Assembly (NCBI RefSeq): GCF_950295315.1
Contig: NW_026647187.1
Location: 53,501-117,500, forward strand
Length of the DNA stretch: 64,000 bases
Reading direction: 5' to 3'
Source of the DNA: Erinaceus europaeus
Lineage: Eukaryota; Chordata; Mammalia; Eulipotyphla; Erinaceidae
Part shown: positions 1 through 11,958 of the stretch, piece after piece
Position numbering within the stretch: position 1 is the stretch's first letter
Layout of the letters: the number at the start of each line of letters is the position of its first letter
The notes under the pieces: model-generated
The model's database searches: none
Told to the model about the DNA's origin: nothing
The model's input: only the letters and a program-made list of their open reading frames with translations
Program-made: the position numbers and the translations under genes

Positions 1-244
1 TGGTGTCCACTCATCACATTCAGAGAGATTCCCAGAAGTAGGCATGCATGAGTGTCCCATACAAAGTTGCTCTGCTTGCAGGAAGCACAAATCCGTGAGC
101 CCTTCCTATGGAGAGACAAAAAGAAGATGGATGCCTCCATTGGCTAAATCAGGAGCTTCCAGTGGAGATCACATCCCTGCCCCTCACCTGAGGGCATGGC
201 TGCTGCTAATAAAGGCAATTGGAAACACCTGCTACCACTTGGGG
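1..244 (+). repeat. L-unit fragment (3' part of an early C segment), cut by the window edge
   Basis: The segment matches the part of module C that runs from the 'tggtgtccac' region to 'taccacttgggg' in other L units, for example 6610-6850 and 51945-52188. It then jumps straight into 'acttgagaaatagatgag', the 3' tail of an S unit. The same breakpoint occurs at 52188, so this junction has been duplicated rather than formed twice. It contains the AATAAAGGCAATTGG stretch typical of C. Confidence 0.85.
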
Positions 245-1873
245 CACTTGAGAAATAGATGAGTTGGAAAGAGACCAGAATTCAAAAACCTCCTACATTG
301 TGTTCATTGATGACAGGTTCAAACCTGGCTTGTAGTGATTGTAATGCAGATCTCATGCCCACTGACCCCAGAAAGCCCCAGCCTTCACCATATGCTGTAC
401 TACCAGACCTGACAGTAATGTGTGTGTGTCTGTCTGTCTGTGTGTGTGTGTGTCTGTGTGTGCTCAGAGATCACCTATAGTAGTCTCGGAGCATGGGTGT
501 CAAGGTAGCCAGCCTCACCTGCAACTTGTGAACAGAGAACCTAGCTGGTCAGTGCAAGGCAGCTATCCCATATTCTGGCTAAGCAAGAATGCCAGAGAAC
601 TATGTGGAAGCCCAGGACACCATTTTGAGCCCCTGGTCACCACTTACCCAGCTAGGGAAAAGCTGGGCTACTGGCAAATCAGAGCTGCAGCTGTCTCTCT
701 GTTTCTCTTCCTGCTTGGGCCCTGCTCTCTCAATTTATGACTGTTTATTTCTCAATAATAAAGTTATAAATGATGTACAGAAATACAGGGAAAGTGGCAA
801 AAATTACCCCCGTGCCCACTATTACATGTAACTGTTGACTGTAAACCATTCCTCCCCCAAGAAAGAACAGAATAAATATTTGTTAGGTTAAAAACATTGT
901 AGGTTAAATAGGGAACATTCTTTGAGCCATGCAATACTAATCCATTGTGCATTGGATGTCACTGTCAAAAATAGTGCAGTAGTATTTGTAGTAGTGTGTA
1001 GTATCTGCAAAAGGAAATGTATTCTGTGTCCAAAGTTCCCTTCAATTATAAGAGAAAATGTATCAGGCAGAAGAAATGACCCCTCATGTGATATCGGACT
1101 AACTATATAAATGAATATGAAAATATATGGGGATGATTGAGGAGGATTTAAAAAAAATAAAAAATAAAAACAAAAACCACAGGAAGACCTAATTACAGCA
1201 GAAATATAGAAAATGTCTGCTGAGACAGAGGGCTGCTTCAAAAATTCCCTGACACTTCAGGGTCCAGGCAAATTAATAATTCTGGAGAATGAAAAGAAAC
1301 GCATACGTATTGAAGCTTACACTAGAGAAAGGAGGCAAGTTCTGTACTATGATAATTACAATAAGGATGCTGATAGAAAGGCTATTGGAAATGCTCCTGG
1401 AAGGTTTATAATTTATAATTGTAGTGAAACCTGCTCCAACTATGTGACCAATTATTTGTGAATAAGGAGGCTGTTATAAATGTGGTGATTCTGCATTAAG
1501 ATCAAATAAAAAGGTCAAAAATTCTAAAAATGACTGATATCTATATATATGTATATATATATATGTACATATAAGTATGTGTTTCTTTATTATAAACTAT
1601 GAGGTATACTGGCATGGCTATGAGGAGACAGAGTATGTTTTGTGACATAGAGTCTTACAAAGCTGAGGCTTTGTATATATTATATATTATATATATAAAC
1701 CTAGATGAAATCGCCAACAAAACAAGCTAGAGCTCAGCAGTGCCCTGGTGACTCTCTTTGTATATCTGGGCCTGTCAGTAAAATAATATATAAGTAAAAT
1801 ATTAATGAGTGCAGACAGAGTGAGTGAGAGCATGTGAGAGTCAAAGACAGAGAAGACAAGAAGAGAAATAGAA
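245..1873 (+). repeat. S-long repeat unit (A + B + AT-rich body)
   Basis: Module A starts at 261 with gagttggaaagagaccag, carries a TG/TCTG tract at 418-470 and ends near 590. Module B starts at 591 (gccagagaactatgtgg) and contains an AATAAA at about 757-770. The AT-rich body follows: ATAAATAAA-like runs, a TATATATG patch near 1545-1570, and the conserved 3' end 'gggcctgtcagtaaaataa' near 1770. The next A starts at 1874. It is closely similar to 52189-53745, which includes the same upstream junction. No coding potential is evident. Confidence 0.85.
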
Positions 1874-2832
1874 GAGTTGGAAAGAGACCAGAAGTCAAAA
1901 ACCTCCCACACTGTGTTCATTGATGACAGGTTCAAACCTGGGTTGTAGAGATTGTAATGCAGCAGTCTCATGTCCACAGACCCCAGACCACCCCAGCCTT
2001 CACCATATGTGTGTAGTATTTATGACAGGAAATGTATTGTGAGTGAAAACTTCCCATCAATTATAAGAGAAAAATCTATCAAGCAGAAGAAATGACCCCT
2101 CATGTAATATAGGACTAAATAAATAAATAAATATGCATATAAATGGGGATGATCTAGGAGGATTTGAAAAGAATGAAAAATAAAACCAAAAAGCACAAGA
2201 AGACCTGATTACAGCAGAAACATAGAAACCATCTGCTGAGAAACAGAGGGCTGCTTAAAAAATTCTGAGACACTTCAGAGTCCAGGGAAATTAAGATTTC
2301 AGGAGAATGAAAAGAAACTCATATGTATTGAAGCTTAAGCTAGAGAAAGGAGGTGAGTTCTGTACTATGATAATTACAATAAGGATGCTGATAGAAATGC
2401 TATTAGAAATGCTACTGGAAGGTTCTATTATATATAATTGTATTGAATCCTGCTCCAGCTATGTGGCCAATTATTAATGAAAAAGGAAGCTGTTATAAAT
2501 GTGTTAATTTTGATTTAGATCAATTACATAGATTGATAATTCCAAAAATGGCAGATATATATATATTTATTATAAAGTCTGAGAGATACTGCCATGGATA
2601 TGAGGAGACAGAATATGGCTTGTGTCAGAGAGAATTACAAAGCTGAGGCTCAAGTAGCTTTGATGAAAACACCAACAAAAAAATCCAGAGCTCAGCAGGG
2701 CTCTGGTAACTCTCTTTGTATATCTGGGCCTGTCAATAAAATAAAGATATAAGTAAATTACTACTGAGTGCACATAGAGTGAGTGAGAGCCTGTGAGAGT
2801 CTGATACAGAGAAGGCTAGAAGAGAAATAGAA
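1874..2832 (+). repeat. S-short repeat unit
   Basis: This 959-bp unit begins with module A but passes from 'caccatatg' directly to 'tgtgtagtattt'. It therefore lacks the TG tract, the second half of A and most of B. The body carries the usual landmarks: gcagaagaaatgacccctc, a cagagggctgcttaaaaa segment near 2246, TATATATAT near 2555, and the tail ending in agaagagaaatag. The deletion breakpoint is the same as in the other S-short units. Confidence 0.85.
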
Positions 2833-3812
2833 GAGTTGGAAATAGAAAAGAAGTCAAACCCCCTAGATTGTGTTCATTCATGACAGGTTCAAACCTGGCT
2901 TGTAGAAATTGTAAGGCAGCAGCTCTAATGCCCACAGACCCAAGACAACCCAAGCCTTCACCATATTTGTGTAGTATTTGCCCCAGGAAATGCATTGTGC
3001 ATCAAAAGTTCCCTTCAATTATAAGAGAAAATCTATCAAGCAGAAGAAATGACCCCTCATGTGATACCTGACTTAATAAAAAATATGCAAATAAATGGGG
3101 ATGACCTAGGAGGACTTGAAAAAATAAAAAAAATGAAAACAAACACCATAAGGAGACCTGATTACAGCAGAAACATAGAAACCATCTGCTGAGAAACAGA
3201 GGGCTGCTTCAAAAATTCCCTAACACTTCAGGGTCCATGGAAATTAAGATTTCCGGAAAAAGAAAACAAACACATACGTATTGAAGCTTACACTAGAAAA
3301 AGGAGGGAAGTTCTGGGCTTGATAATTACAATAAGGATGCTGAGGGAAACACGATTAGAAACTCTACTGGAAAGTTCTATTATTTATATTTGAATTAAAT
3401 GCTGCGCCAACTATATGGCCAATTATTTCTGAAAAACTAGGCTGTTATAAATGTGGTAATTCTGAATTAAGGTCAAATACATAGGTCGACAATTCAAAAA
3501 ATAACAGATATATAAATAAATATATATATATATATATATGTATATCTTTATTAAAAACTCTGAGTGATACTGCCATAGAAATGAGGAGACAGAATATGGC
3601 TTGTGTCAGAAAGACTTACAAACTGAGGCTCCTGTAGCCTAGGTGAAATAGCCAACACAACAAGCCAGAGCTCAGCAGTGCTCTGGTAACTCTCTTTGTA
3701 TATCTGGGCCTGTTAGTAAAATAAGTATATAAGTAAAATATTAATGAGTGAAGACAGAGTGTGTGAGAGCATGTGAGAGTTAGGGACAGAGAAGGCGAGA
3801 AGAGAAATAGAT
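2833..3812 (+). repeat. S-short repeat unit
   Basis: This 980-bp unit lies in direct tandem with the preceding S-short. Its A part is diverged (aatagaaaagaagtcaaacc), and the mid-A to B deletion is at about 2970. A TA tract of roughly 25 bp sits at 3515-3540. The tail reads gtgtgtgagagcatgtgagag, a variant shared with 3813, 15373 and 54750, so this is a different S subtype from the unit at 1874. Confidence 0.85.
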
Positions 3813-4690
3813 GAGTTGGAAAGAGACCAGAATTCAAAAACCTCCTACACTGTGTTCATTCATGACAGGTTCAAATCGGGCTTGTAGAGATTATAAGGCA
3901 GCAGCTCTAATGCCCACAGACCCCAGACAACCCAAACCTTCACCATATGTGTGTAGTATTTCCCCAGGAAATATATTTTTCTTCAAAAGTTCCCTTTAAT
4001 TATAAGAGAAAATCTATCAGGCAGAAGAAATGACCCCACATGTTATACCTGACTAAATAAATAAATATGCAAATAAATGGGGATGATCTAGGAGGACTTG
4101 AAAAAATAAAACAAAAATAAAAAAAAACTACAAGATGACCTAATTACAGCAGAAACATAGAAACCATCTCCTGAGAAACAGAGGCTGCTTCAAAAATTCC
4201 CTAACACTTCAGGGTCCAAGGAAATTAAGATTTCCGAAAAAAGAAAACACATACCTATTGAAGCTTACACTAGAAAAAGGAGGGAAGTTCTGGGCTATGA
4301 TAATTACAATAAGGATGCAGATAGAAACACTATTAGAAATGCTACTGGAAGGTTCTATTATTTATGATTGTATTGAATCCTGCTCCAACGATATGGGCAA
4401 TTATTTCTGAAAAACTAGGCTGTTATAAATGTGGTAATTCTGAATAAGGTCAAATACATAGGTAGACAATTCAAAATATGACAGATGTATAAATATATAT
4501 GTATATATATATGTATGTATGTATATCTGTATTATAAACTCTGAGTGATACTGGCATGGAAATGAGGAGACAGAATATGGCTTGTGTCAGAAAGACAAAC
4601 TGAGGCTCCAGTAGCCTAGGTGAAATCGCCAACACAACAATCCAAAGCTCAGCAGTGCTATGGTAACTCTCTTTGTTATCCGGGCCTGTC
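3813..4690 (+). repeat. S-short repeat unit, 3' truncated at an S-to-L junction
   Basis: Module A is the short form, jumping at 'accatatg' to 'tgtgtagtatttcccc'. The body is intact through 'ctctttgttatccgggcctgtcac'. At about 4690 the S sequence stops and module C of an L unit begins at 'taacagttttggtatagg'. Both partners have TAA or TTA near the join, so short homology may have helped. The terminal 130 bp or so of the S tail is missing. Confidence 0.85.
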
Positions 4691-4918
4691 ACTAACAGTT
4701 TTGGTATAGGACTTGGTGGATAAAGAGCAAGAGGGAAGTAGAAGATTTGCCAGCTGTACTTTGTGCTGAGAGTAATTTGTAGAGTGACAAGAGGTAAACG
4801 AATGGCTCTGTGAGATGTCTCTCATGACTGTGGCACAGAATGGCCAGGTGTATCCGCATTACTACCTGAATCCAGAGCTGTGCAGGTCTCTAGCTAAAAT
4901 ATATTTCATACCTCTACA

Positions 4919-4920
<2 letters not shown>

Positions 4921-5004
<84 letters not shown>

Positions 5005-5013
5005 GGGGGGGAG
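4921..5013. repeat. Compound (TA)n(GA)n microsatellite
   Basis: About 47 bp of pure alternating AT is followed by about 46 bp of GA-rich repeat ending in a G run. It sits at the fixed C/D boundary of the L unit, after 'cctctacatg'. The AT half can extrude a cruciform, and the GA half is a homopurine tract with H-DNA potential. The tract length differs in every L copy. Confidence 0.95.
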
Positions 5014-5442
5014 ATCAAGACACTGATGTAGTCATTTTCTACAATGGATGCGATATGATATTCAGACAATTGATTGCTAAAACCTGGAGAGAAACTGTTC
5101 ATCAGGAAAAGAATTGTCCAAAGGAGTAAAATCTCCAAATCATTAGCTATATGCAGCTCCAACGGAACCTACCAAAAAAGGCTCGAGAAGGAACTCATCC
5201 AGGACACTCTCCATATGGACAGGCACAACAAGTTTCCTAGTCTGGCAACACACACAGGGCAGCTGCTAGTTCCCAGTGCAAGCCTCAGGGCAAAAACCTC
5301 TTCCTCTTCAGTGTCTTTACATCTGAAAAGAAGAAAAGTGACCAAGGGCCAAGGAGAGCTACAATGGTGTCAATATTGAGCTGTAAATCAGAATGTGCCA
5401 AGTGTTTTGCAGAAAATCACCTGTAACACAGTGATTCTGTTG

Positions 5443-5522
5443 TTCTCTCTCTCTCTCCCTCCCTCACACACACACACAAACACACACAAACACACACTCT
5501 CACAGTTACACACACGCACACA
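5443..5522. repeat. Compound (TC)n(CA)n microsatellite of module E
   Basis: A ctctctctct run is followed by an imperfect cacacacaca/aaacacaca tract. The same compound tract is found at matching places in the other E modules, near 8604-8660, 22676-22760, 43235-43320, 48668-48740, 57432-57500, 60395-60470 and 63590-63660. Open frames crossing it on the minus strand are only VCVCV or RERER artefacts. Confidence 0.9.
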
Positions 5523-5571
5523 TCCACAGAGGCACAGGCACAAACTGAGTTATACACATGTACACTGGACA

Positions 5572-5899
5572 GCTTCTGCAAGGCACGGCCCTGGGTGAAC
5601 CCTGCTTCGCACTTCCTGGAAGCACAAACAGCCATTTAAGGGCAACTCTGAGCTCCCATTGTGGGGTTTACTTCAGAAGGCCACAGACAGGGCACCAGCC
5701 ATGCTCTGATAGGCCACAGGCCTAGGCCACGCCCAGAACCCCTGCCAGCAATATCATTGGCCAGTGTGCTAGGACACTCCCACGAGTGTCAAGACATCTA
5801 GTCAGTGATTGCTGAGCAACCTTGAGCACCGCCCACATGGCCCTGAAGCACACTCATTGGGCAGCCTCTGGAAGGTCCGCCCACCAGCCACTTCTGCAG
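5572..5899 (-). promoter_or_regulatory. Module F copy 1: promoter-like CCAAT/GC-box repeats
   Basis: GC-richer than its surroundings. Inverted CCAAT boxes (ATTGG) lie at 5756-5760 and 5856-5860; the middle one, near 5808, is mutated to ATTGC. CGCCC boxes lie between them. The TATA-like element seen in other copies is altered here to gccatttaaggg (about 5632). A TTCCTGGAA motif lies near 5614. The arrangement CCAAT to TATA-like to start region reads on the minus strand. Transcription is inferred, not shown. Confidence 0.5.
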
Positions 5900-6053
5900 A
5901 AAAGAGATGAGAATCTAAAAACCTCCTACACTGTGTTCATTGATGACAGGTTCAAAGCTGGCTTGTAGAGATTGTAAGGCAGCAGCTCTCATGACCACAG
6001 AACCCAGAGAGCGCTAGCCTTCACTATATGCTGTACAACCAGACCTGACAGTA

Positions 6054-6066
6054 ATGTGTGTGTGTG

Positions 6067-6096
<30 letters not shown>
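6054..6096. repeat. (TG)n microsatellite of module A
   Basis: About 43 bp of TG repeats, interrupted once by TGCG, then TCTG repeats to about 6124. This is the fixed microsatellite of module A, beginning after 'gacagtaatg'. Alternating TG tracts have Z-DNA potential. Confidence 0.95.
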
Positions 6097-6097
<1 letters not shown>

Positions 6098-7877
6098 ATC
6101 TGTCTGTCTGTCAGTGTCTGTCTGTGCTCAGAGCTCACCTATAGTAGTCTCAGAACATGGGTGGGAAGGTAGCCAGCCTCACATGCAACTTATGTACAGA
6201 GAACCTAGCTGGTCAGGGAAAGGCAGCTAGCCCAGATTCTGGCTAAGCAAGAATGCACATGCAAAGGGACTCTCATGTCTCCCTCTCCTGAGTTCCTGAT
6301 TCAATCTCATGCCTCACTATCATCCAAACACTGCCAACGGGGGAAGCTGGGGCACCCCTCTGAATTCAGGGGCATGAGACTGTCCAGTCATGTTTGGCTG
6401 CCTACTCAGCCTCCAGACTCTCAGTCCACAGCTCAGGGCAGCAGATTACAAGCACAAAAAGAACCCAGAAATAGCTGTGTTTTAACATAGATGAGAACTG
6501 TGTTTGACCAAACAATAGTGGATGAACCCAGCCCATCACACCTACCCTTTGGGTCCAGCTAAGGCAATTGCTCCTGTGGCCTCACAATCCCTGATCATGG
6601 TGTCCTGGTGTCCACACATCACACTCATAGAGATTCCCAGAAGTAGGCATGCATGAGTGTCCCATACAAAGTCGCTCTGCTTGCAGGAAGCACAAACTCC
6701 CCGGGCCCTTGCTATGGAGAGACAAAAGGAAGATGGATGCCTCCATTGGCTGAATTCAGAGCTTCCAGTGGAGATCAAAGCCCCGACCCTCACCTAAGGG
6801 CCTGGCTGCTGCTAATAAAGGCAATTGGAAACACCTGTTACCACTTGGGGACTGAGGATATACTGAGGAATCCCTCCAGGAGCTTGTAGGCTGGCAGACC
6901 TCCTGACCCTGGGATAGTTGTGCTCCTAGATGGGAGGGCCTTCGGTCCAGAGGTGAGAATATTCCCTAGATACAAGAACGAACTTCAGGTTTCAAAAGGA
7001 TTCGAAACCCCAGGAGGCACTTGGAAAAGACTTTTCACAGCCTTCAAAACACCCTCTTTCAGAACTCTGGAAACTTCCGTTTTGCGTGGAAAATCTGGAC
7101 ACTGATGTGGCCATCAGTACCACAGAGCCTTTACATTCGGCCCAATAGAGGGAAAGCACAATGTGTGTGCCAGGGTGGTAGAGTTTCACTTCGCTTGACC
7201 TGGGCTCTCATGGAATAAAGACAAGGATGTGGTGCAGGAAATTGAGGAGGCTGCATTTAGGCTCAGTGTCAGCCTCAGGTCCCTAGAGAATGGGAGTCAA
7301 GCACAGAGGGACTGGACAGCTGCAGCTAGAGATGGACATATGCCTGTTACCTGCAGCAGGAACGCTGTCTCCTCAGTTCCCCTCCGTACTACGCCATATG
7401 CAGGAGACTAAATAATCCAAAGGGCAAAGAAAGGAAAATTTCAACACCAGGACGACCGAGTTCACGTTGCATGCACTGACTTCCACGAAGGGTCCAGTGA
7501 AGAAGGCACGTAGAGACAGTCAGAGAGACAGAATGACAGTGACTGAGAAGGACAGAAATTCTGGCCATGTGTTGATCAGTGCCAGAGCACTGAAGAAAAA
7601 GCCTCCATACTCATGCATACTTCTTACAAGTGGCATTGTTATTTTATGTTTGTGAGGAAAGGTTACACTTAGAACCTCTAGGTCTTACCCCACTCTGAGA
7701 AGCAACACTTGGCCTGCAGCCCACTCTCCAAAACTGCCCTCACCTCTCCAATTTGGAAGTAGTCTTTGTGATGCTCCCGCCAAGGTGCACACTGGCATAT
7801 TGCATCGCCCTGTTCTAGCCTCAGACTGTGCTGTGTGCAGGGAACTGCACTATGTCTATTTCTTTTTTGATTTGCAG

Positions 7878-7974
7878 TTCTGGGATAGGACTCAGTGGAC
7901 AAAAAGAGCAAGAGGGAAGTAGATGATTTGGCAGCTGTAGTTTGTGCTGAGAGATATTTGTAGAGTGATAAGAG
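7878..7974 (+). other. Exon-like 97-bp island at the end of module C (cryptic splice sites)
   Basis: A pyrimidine-rich stretch ending in tttgcag (7871-7877) is followed by 97 bp and then AGAG|GTAAAT, a good donor match. The equivalent island at 21946-22042 is also 97 bp, and 40781-40876 is 96 bp. All three reading frames contain stops (for example AAGTAG and AGATGA), so it could only be a noncoding exon. The acceptor AG is mutated in several copies, which argues against strong constraint. Confidence 0.25.
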
Positions 7975-8100
7975 GTAAATGAATGGCTCTGTGAGATGTC
8001 TCTCATGACTGTGGCTCAGAGGGGCCAGGTGTATCCGCATTACTACCCGAATCCACAGCTGGGCAGGTCTCTAGCTAAAATACATTTTCAGACCTCTACA

Positions 8101-8102
<2 letters not shown>

Positions 8103-8178
<76 letters not shown>
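8103..8178. repeat. Compound (TA)n(GA)n microsatellite
   Basis: About 45 bp of AT alternation followed by about 31 bp of pure AG repeat, at the C/D boundary of the L unit. It is cleaner than the copy at 4921, which has a degenerated G-rich end. Confidence 0.95.
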
Positions 8179-8179
<1 letters not shown>

Positions 8180-8714
8180 AAGACACTGATGTAGACATTT
8201 TCTACAATGGATGCGATATGACATTCAGACAATTGATTGCTAAATCAGGAGAGAAACTGTTCATCAGGAAAAGAATTGTCCAAGGAGTAAAATCTCAAAA
8301 TCACTAGCTATATGCAGCTCCAACGGGACCTACCAAAAAAGGCTCGAGAAGGAACTCATCCAGGAAACCATCCACATGGACAGGCACCACAAGTATCCTA
8401 GTCTGGCAACACACACAGGGCAGCTGCTAGTTCCCAGTGCAAGCCTCATGGCAAAAACCTCTCCCTCTTCAGTGCATTTACATCTGAAAAGAAGAAATGT
8501 GACCAAGGGCCAAGGAGAGCTACAATGGTGTCAATATTGAGCTGTAAATCAGAATGTGCCAAGTGTTTTGCACAAAATCACTTGTGCCACAGTGATTCTG
8601 TTGTTCTCTCTCTCTCTCCCACCCACACACACACAGACACACACTCTCACAGTTACACACAGGCACACATCCACATAGGCACAGGCACAAACGGAGTTAT
8701 ACTCATGCACACTG

Positions 8715-9052
8715 GACAGCTTCTCCAAGGCAGGGCCCTGGGCTGAACCCTGCTTCGCACTTCCTGGAAGCACACCCAGCCTTTTAAGGCCAGCTCTGAG
8801 CTCCCATTGTCGGGCTTACTTCAGAAGGCCTGCAGACAGGGAAACAGCCATGCTCTGACAGCCCAGAGGCCTAGGCCACACCCAGAACTCCTGCCAGCAA
8901 TATCATTGGCCAGTGTGTGAGGACACACCAGGAGTGTCAAGGCCACTAGTCAGTGATTGCTTAGCAACCTTGAGCACCGCCCACATGGCCCTGCAGCAAG
9001 CTCATTGGGCAGCCTCTGGAAGGCCCTCCCACCAGCCACTTCTGCTGGAAAG
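8715..9052 (-). promoter_or_regulatory. Module F copy 2: promoter-like CCAAT/GC-box repeats
   Basis: ATTGG boxes are at 8905-8909 and 9004-9008. The middle box is ATTGC at 8956-8960, the same mutation as in copy 1, so the two F modules are sister copies. The minus-strand TATA-like TTAAAAG is intact at 8781-8790, and TTCCTGGAA is at about 8761. The order of motifs predicts minus-strand transcription into module E. No expression evidence is available from the sequence. Confidence 0.55.
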
Positions 9053-11578
9053 AGATGAGAATTCAAAAACCTACTAAACAGTGTTCATGAATGACAGGTT
9101 CAAAGTGGGATTGTAGAGATTGTAAGGCAGCAGCTCTCATGGCCACACACCACAGAGAGCCCCAGCCTTCACCATATGCTGTACTACCCGACCTGACAGT
9201 AATGTGTGTATGTGTGTCTATCTGTCTATCTATCTTTCTGTCTGTCTGTGTGTGCTCGGAGCTCATGTATAGTATTCTCAGAGCATGGGTGGGAAGGTAG
9301 CCAGCCTCACCTGCAACTTATGTACAGAGAACCTAGCTGGTCAGGGCAAGCCAGCTAGCCCAGATTCTGGCTAAGCAAGAATGCACATGCAAAGGGACTC
9401 TCATGTCTCCCTCTCCTGAGTTCCCGATTCAATCTCATGCCTCACTATCATCCAAACACTGCCTACAGTGTAAGCTAGGGCACCCCTCAGAATTCAGGGG
9501 CAGGAGACTGTCCAGTCACGTTTGGCTGCCTACTCAGCCTCCAGACTCTCAGTCGACTGCTCAGGGCAGCAGATTACAAGCCCAGATGAACCCATAAAGA
9601 TCTGTGTCTCAACATAGATGGGAACTGTGTTTGACCAGACAATAGTACATGAACCCGGCCCCTCACACCTACCCTTTGGTTCCGGCTAAGGCAATTGCTC
9701 CTGTGGCCTCACAATCCCTGATCATGGTGTCCTGGTGTCCACACATCACACTCAGAGAGATTCCCAGAAGTTGGCATGCATGAGTGTCCCATACAAAGTC
9801 GCTCTGCTTGCAGGAAGCACAAACTCCCCGGGCCCTTGCTATGGAGAGACAAAAGGAAGATGGATGCCTCCATTGGCTGAATTAGGAGCTTCCAGTGGAG
9901 ATCACAGAACCGCCCATCACCTGAGGGCCTGGCTGCTGTTAATAAAGGCAATTGGAAACACCTGTTACCACTTGGGGCCTGAGGACATACTCAGGAATCC
10001 CTCCAGGAGCTAGTAGGCTGGCAGACCTCCTGACCCCTGGATAGGTGTGCTCCTAGTTGGGATGGCCTTCAGGCCAGAGGTTTGAATATCCCCTAGATAC
10101 AAGAACGAACTTTAGGTTTCAAAAGGATTTGAAACCCCAGGAGGCACTTGGAAAAGACATTTCACAGCCATCAAAACACCATATTTTTGAATACTGGAAG
10201 CTTCCATTTTGCGTGGAAAATCTGGACACTGGTGTGGCCATCAATACCACAGATCCTTTACATTCGGCCCAATAGAGGGAAAGCACAATGTGTGTGCCAG
10301 GGTGGTAGAGTTTCACTTCGCTTGACCTGGGCTCTTATGGAATAAGGACAAGGATGTGGTGCAGGAAATTGAGGAGGCTGCATTTAGGCTCAGTGTCAGC
10401 CTCAGGTCCCTAGAGAATGGGAGTCAAGCAGAGAGGGCCTGGACAGCTGCAGCTGGAGTTGGACATATGCCTGTTACCTGCAGCAGGATCACTGTCTACT
10501 CAGTTCCCCAATGTACTATGCCATATGCAGGAGACTGAATAATCCAAAGGGCAAAGAAAGGAAAATTTCAACACCAGGAAGTCCGAGTTCACGATGCATG
10601 CACTGACTACCATAAGGGCCCAGTGAAGAAGGCACATAGAGACAGTCAGAGAGACAGGATGACAGAGACAGAAAAGGACTGAAATTCTGGCACTGTGTTG
10701 ATGAGTGCCAGAGCACTGAGGACAAACCCTCCATGCCCATGCATACTTCTTACAAGTGGCATTGTTATTTTATGTTTGTGAGCAAAGGTTACACTTAGAA
10801 CATCTAGGTCTTAGCCCACTCTGAGAAGCAACTCTTGGCCTCCAGCCCACTCTCTAAAACTGCCCTCGCCTCTCCAATTTGGAACTAGTCTTAGTGATGA
10901 TCCAGCCAAGATGCAGGCTGGCATATTGCATCTCCCTGGTCCAGCCTCAGACTTTCCTGTGTGCAGGGAACTGCAGGATGTCTATTTCTTCTTTGATTTA
11001 CAGTTTTGGGATAGGACTCGGTGGACAAAATGAGCAAGAGGGAAGTAGATGATTTGGCAGCGGTAGTTAGTGCTGAGAGAGATTTGTAGAGTGATAAGAG
11101 GTATAGGAATGGCTCCGTGATATGTCTCCCATGACTGTGGCTCAGAAGGGCCAGGTTTATCCTCATTACTACCCTAATCCAGAGAGAGACATGTAGTCAT
11201 TTTCTACAATGGATTCGATATGACATTCAGACAATTGATTGCTAAAACCTGGAGAGAAACTGTATCAGGAAAAGAATTGTCCAAAGTAATAAAATCTCAA
11301 AATCATTAGCTATATGCAGCTCCAACGGGACAGAGCGAAAAAGGCTTGAGAAGGAACTCATCAAGGAGACTCTCCACATGGACAGGCACCAAAAGATTCC
11401 GAGTCTGGCAACAGACACAGGGCAGCTGGTAGTTCCCAGTGCAAGCCACAGGGCAAAAACCTCTCCCTTTTCAGTATTTTTACATCTGAAAAGAAGAGAA
11501 GTGACTAAGGGCCAAAGAGACCTACAATGGTGTCAATATTGAGCTATAAATCAGAAGGTACCAAGTGTTTTGCAAAAA
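9053..11578 (+). repeat. L unit lacking the TA/GA tract and F, ending at an L-to-S junction
   Basis: A starts at about 9055, with a TG/TCTA/TCTG tract at 9203-9255. C is alpha subtype (about 10366). At 11180-11190 the sequence jumps from 'aatccagag' to 'agagagacatg', losing the end of C and the TA/GA tract; GAGAG in both partners marks the join. D and part of E follow. The unit stops in an A run (about 11572-11578), where S body begins at 'actttattataa'. Confidence 0.85.
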
Positions 11579-11751
11579 AATTACTTTATTATAATCTCTG
11601 AGTGATACTGGCCTGGAAATGAGGAGACAGAATATGGCTTGTGTCAGAAAAACTTACAAACTGAGGCTCCAGTAGCCTATGTGAAATCGACAACACAACA
11701 AGCCAGAGCATGTGAGTGTTAGGGACAGAGAAGGCAAGAAGAGAAATAGAT
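11579..11751 (+). repeat. S-body tail with internal deletion
   Basis: It starts at 'actttattataatctctgag' within S body, runs to 'caacaagccagagca' and then skips about 130 bp to 'tgtgagtgttagggacagag' in the tail. It joins module A at 11752. The entry junction is the same as at 17217, showing that the L-to-S switch was inherited by both copies. Confidence 0.8.
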
Positions 11752-11911
11752 GAGTTGGAAAGAGACCAGAATTCAAAAACCTCCTACACTGTGTTCATTG
11801 ATGACAGGTTCAAACCAGGCTTGTAGAGATTGTAAGGCAGCAGCTCTCATTCCCACTGACCCCAGAGAGCCCCAGCTTTCAGCATATGCAGTACTACCAG
11901 ACCTGACTGTA

Positions 11912-11958
<47 letters not shown>

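Larger units (their letters stand above)
4691..5899 (+). repeat. L-unit 3' portion (end of C, TA/GA, D, E, F)
   Basis: It enters module C at the ttttggtataggacttgg point and continues through the TA/GA microsatellite (4921-5013), D (about 5018-5310), E with its TC/CA tract (5443-5522) and F (5572-5899), then runs into module A. This is the only L unit in the window that begins at the 3' end of C after an S truncation. It carries the first F module of the window. Confidence 0.85.
5900..9052 (+). repeat. Full-length L unit (A-C-TA/GA-D-E-F), about 3.15 kb
   Basis: One of the most complete L units: A from about 5906, TG tract 6054-6096, C from 6256, TA/GA 8103-8178, D 8179-8478, E 8479-8700, F 8715-9052. 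The distance to the next A anchor is about 3149 bp. C is of the alpha subtype (ggaaattgaggagg at about 7239). It carries no gene that I can recognise; the many 60-80 codon open frames are repeated across the array. Confidence 0.9.

Noticed and set aside
44..262. Possible protein-coding exon at the left edge (MHECPIQSCSACRK)
   Set aside because: It is the same C-module sequence as the 77-codon frame, shifted and fused to an S tail by the junction at 244.
312..330. Pol III B-box-like ggttcaaacctgg in module A, considered as a tRNA or SINE remnant
   Set aside because: No A box at proper spacing, no cloverleaf and no terminator run. The match is a short near-palindrome that could arise by chance.
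591..780. Module B considered as an LTR R region because of CT-rich sequence followed by AATAAAG
   Set aside because: No TG...CA ends, target-site duplication, primer-binding site or internal retroviral sequence could be found on either side.
4914..5162. Minus-strand frames with LSLSLYIYIYIYI stretches, here and at 16742, 28969, 33466, 42628 and 63019
   Set aside because: The hydrophobic stretch is only the GA/TA microsatellite translated. It is not a membrane segment of a conserved protein, and the flanking residues are D-module sequence.
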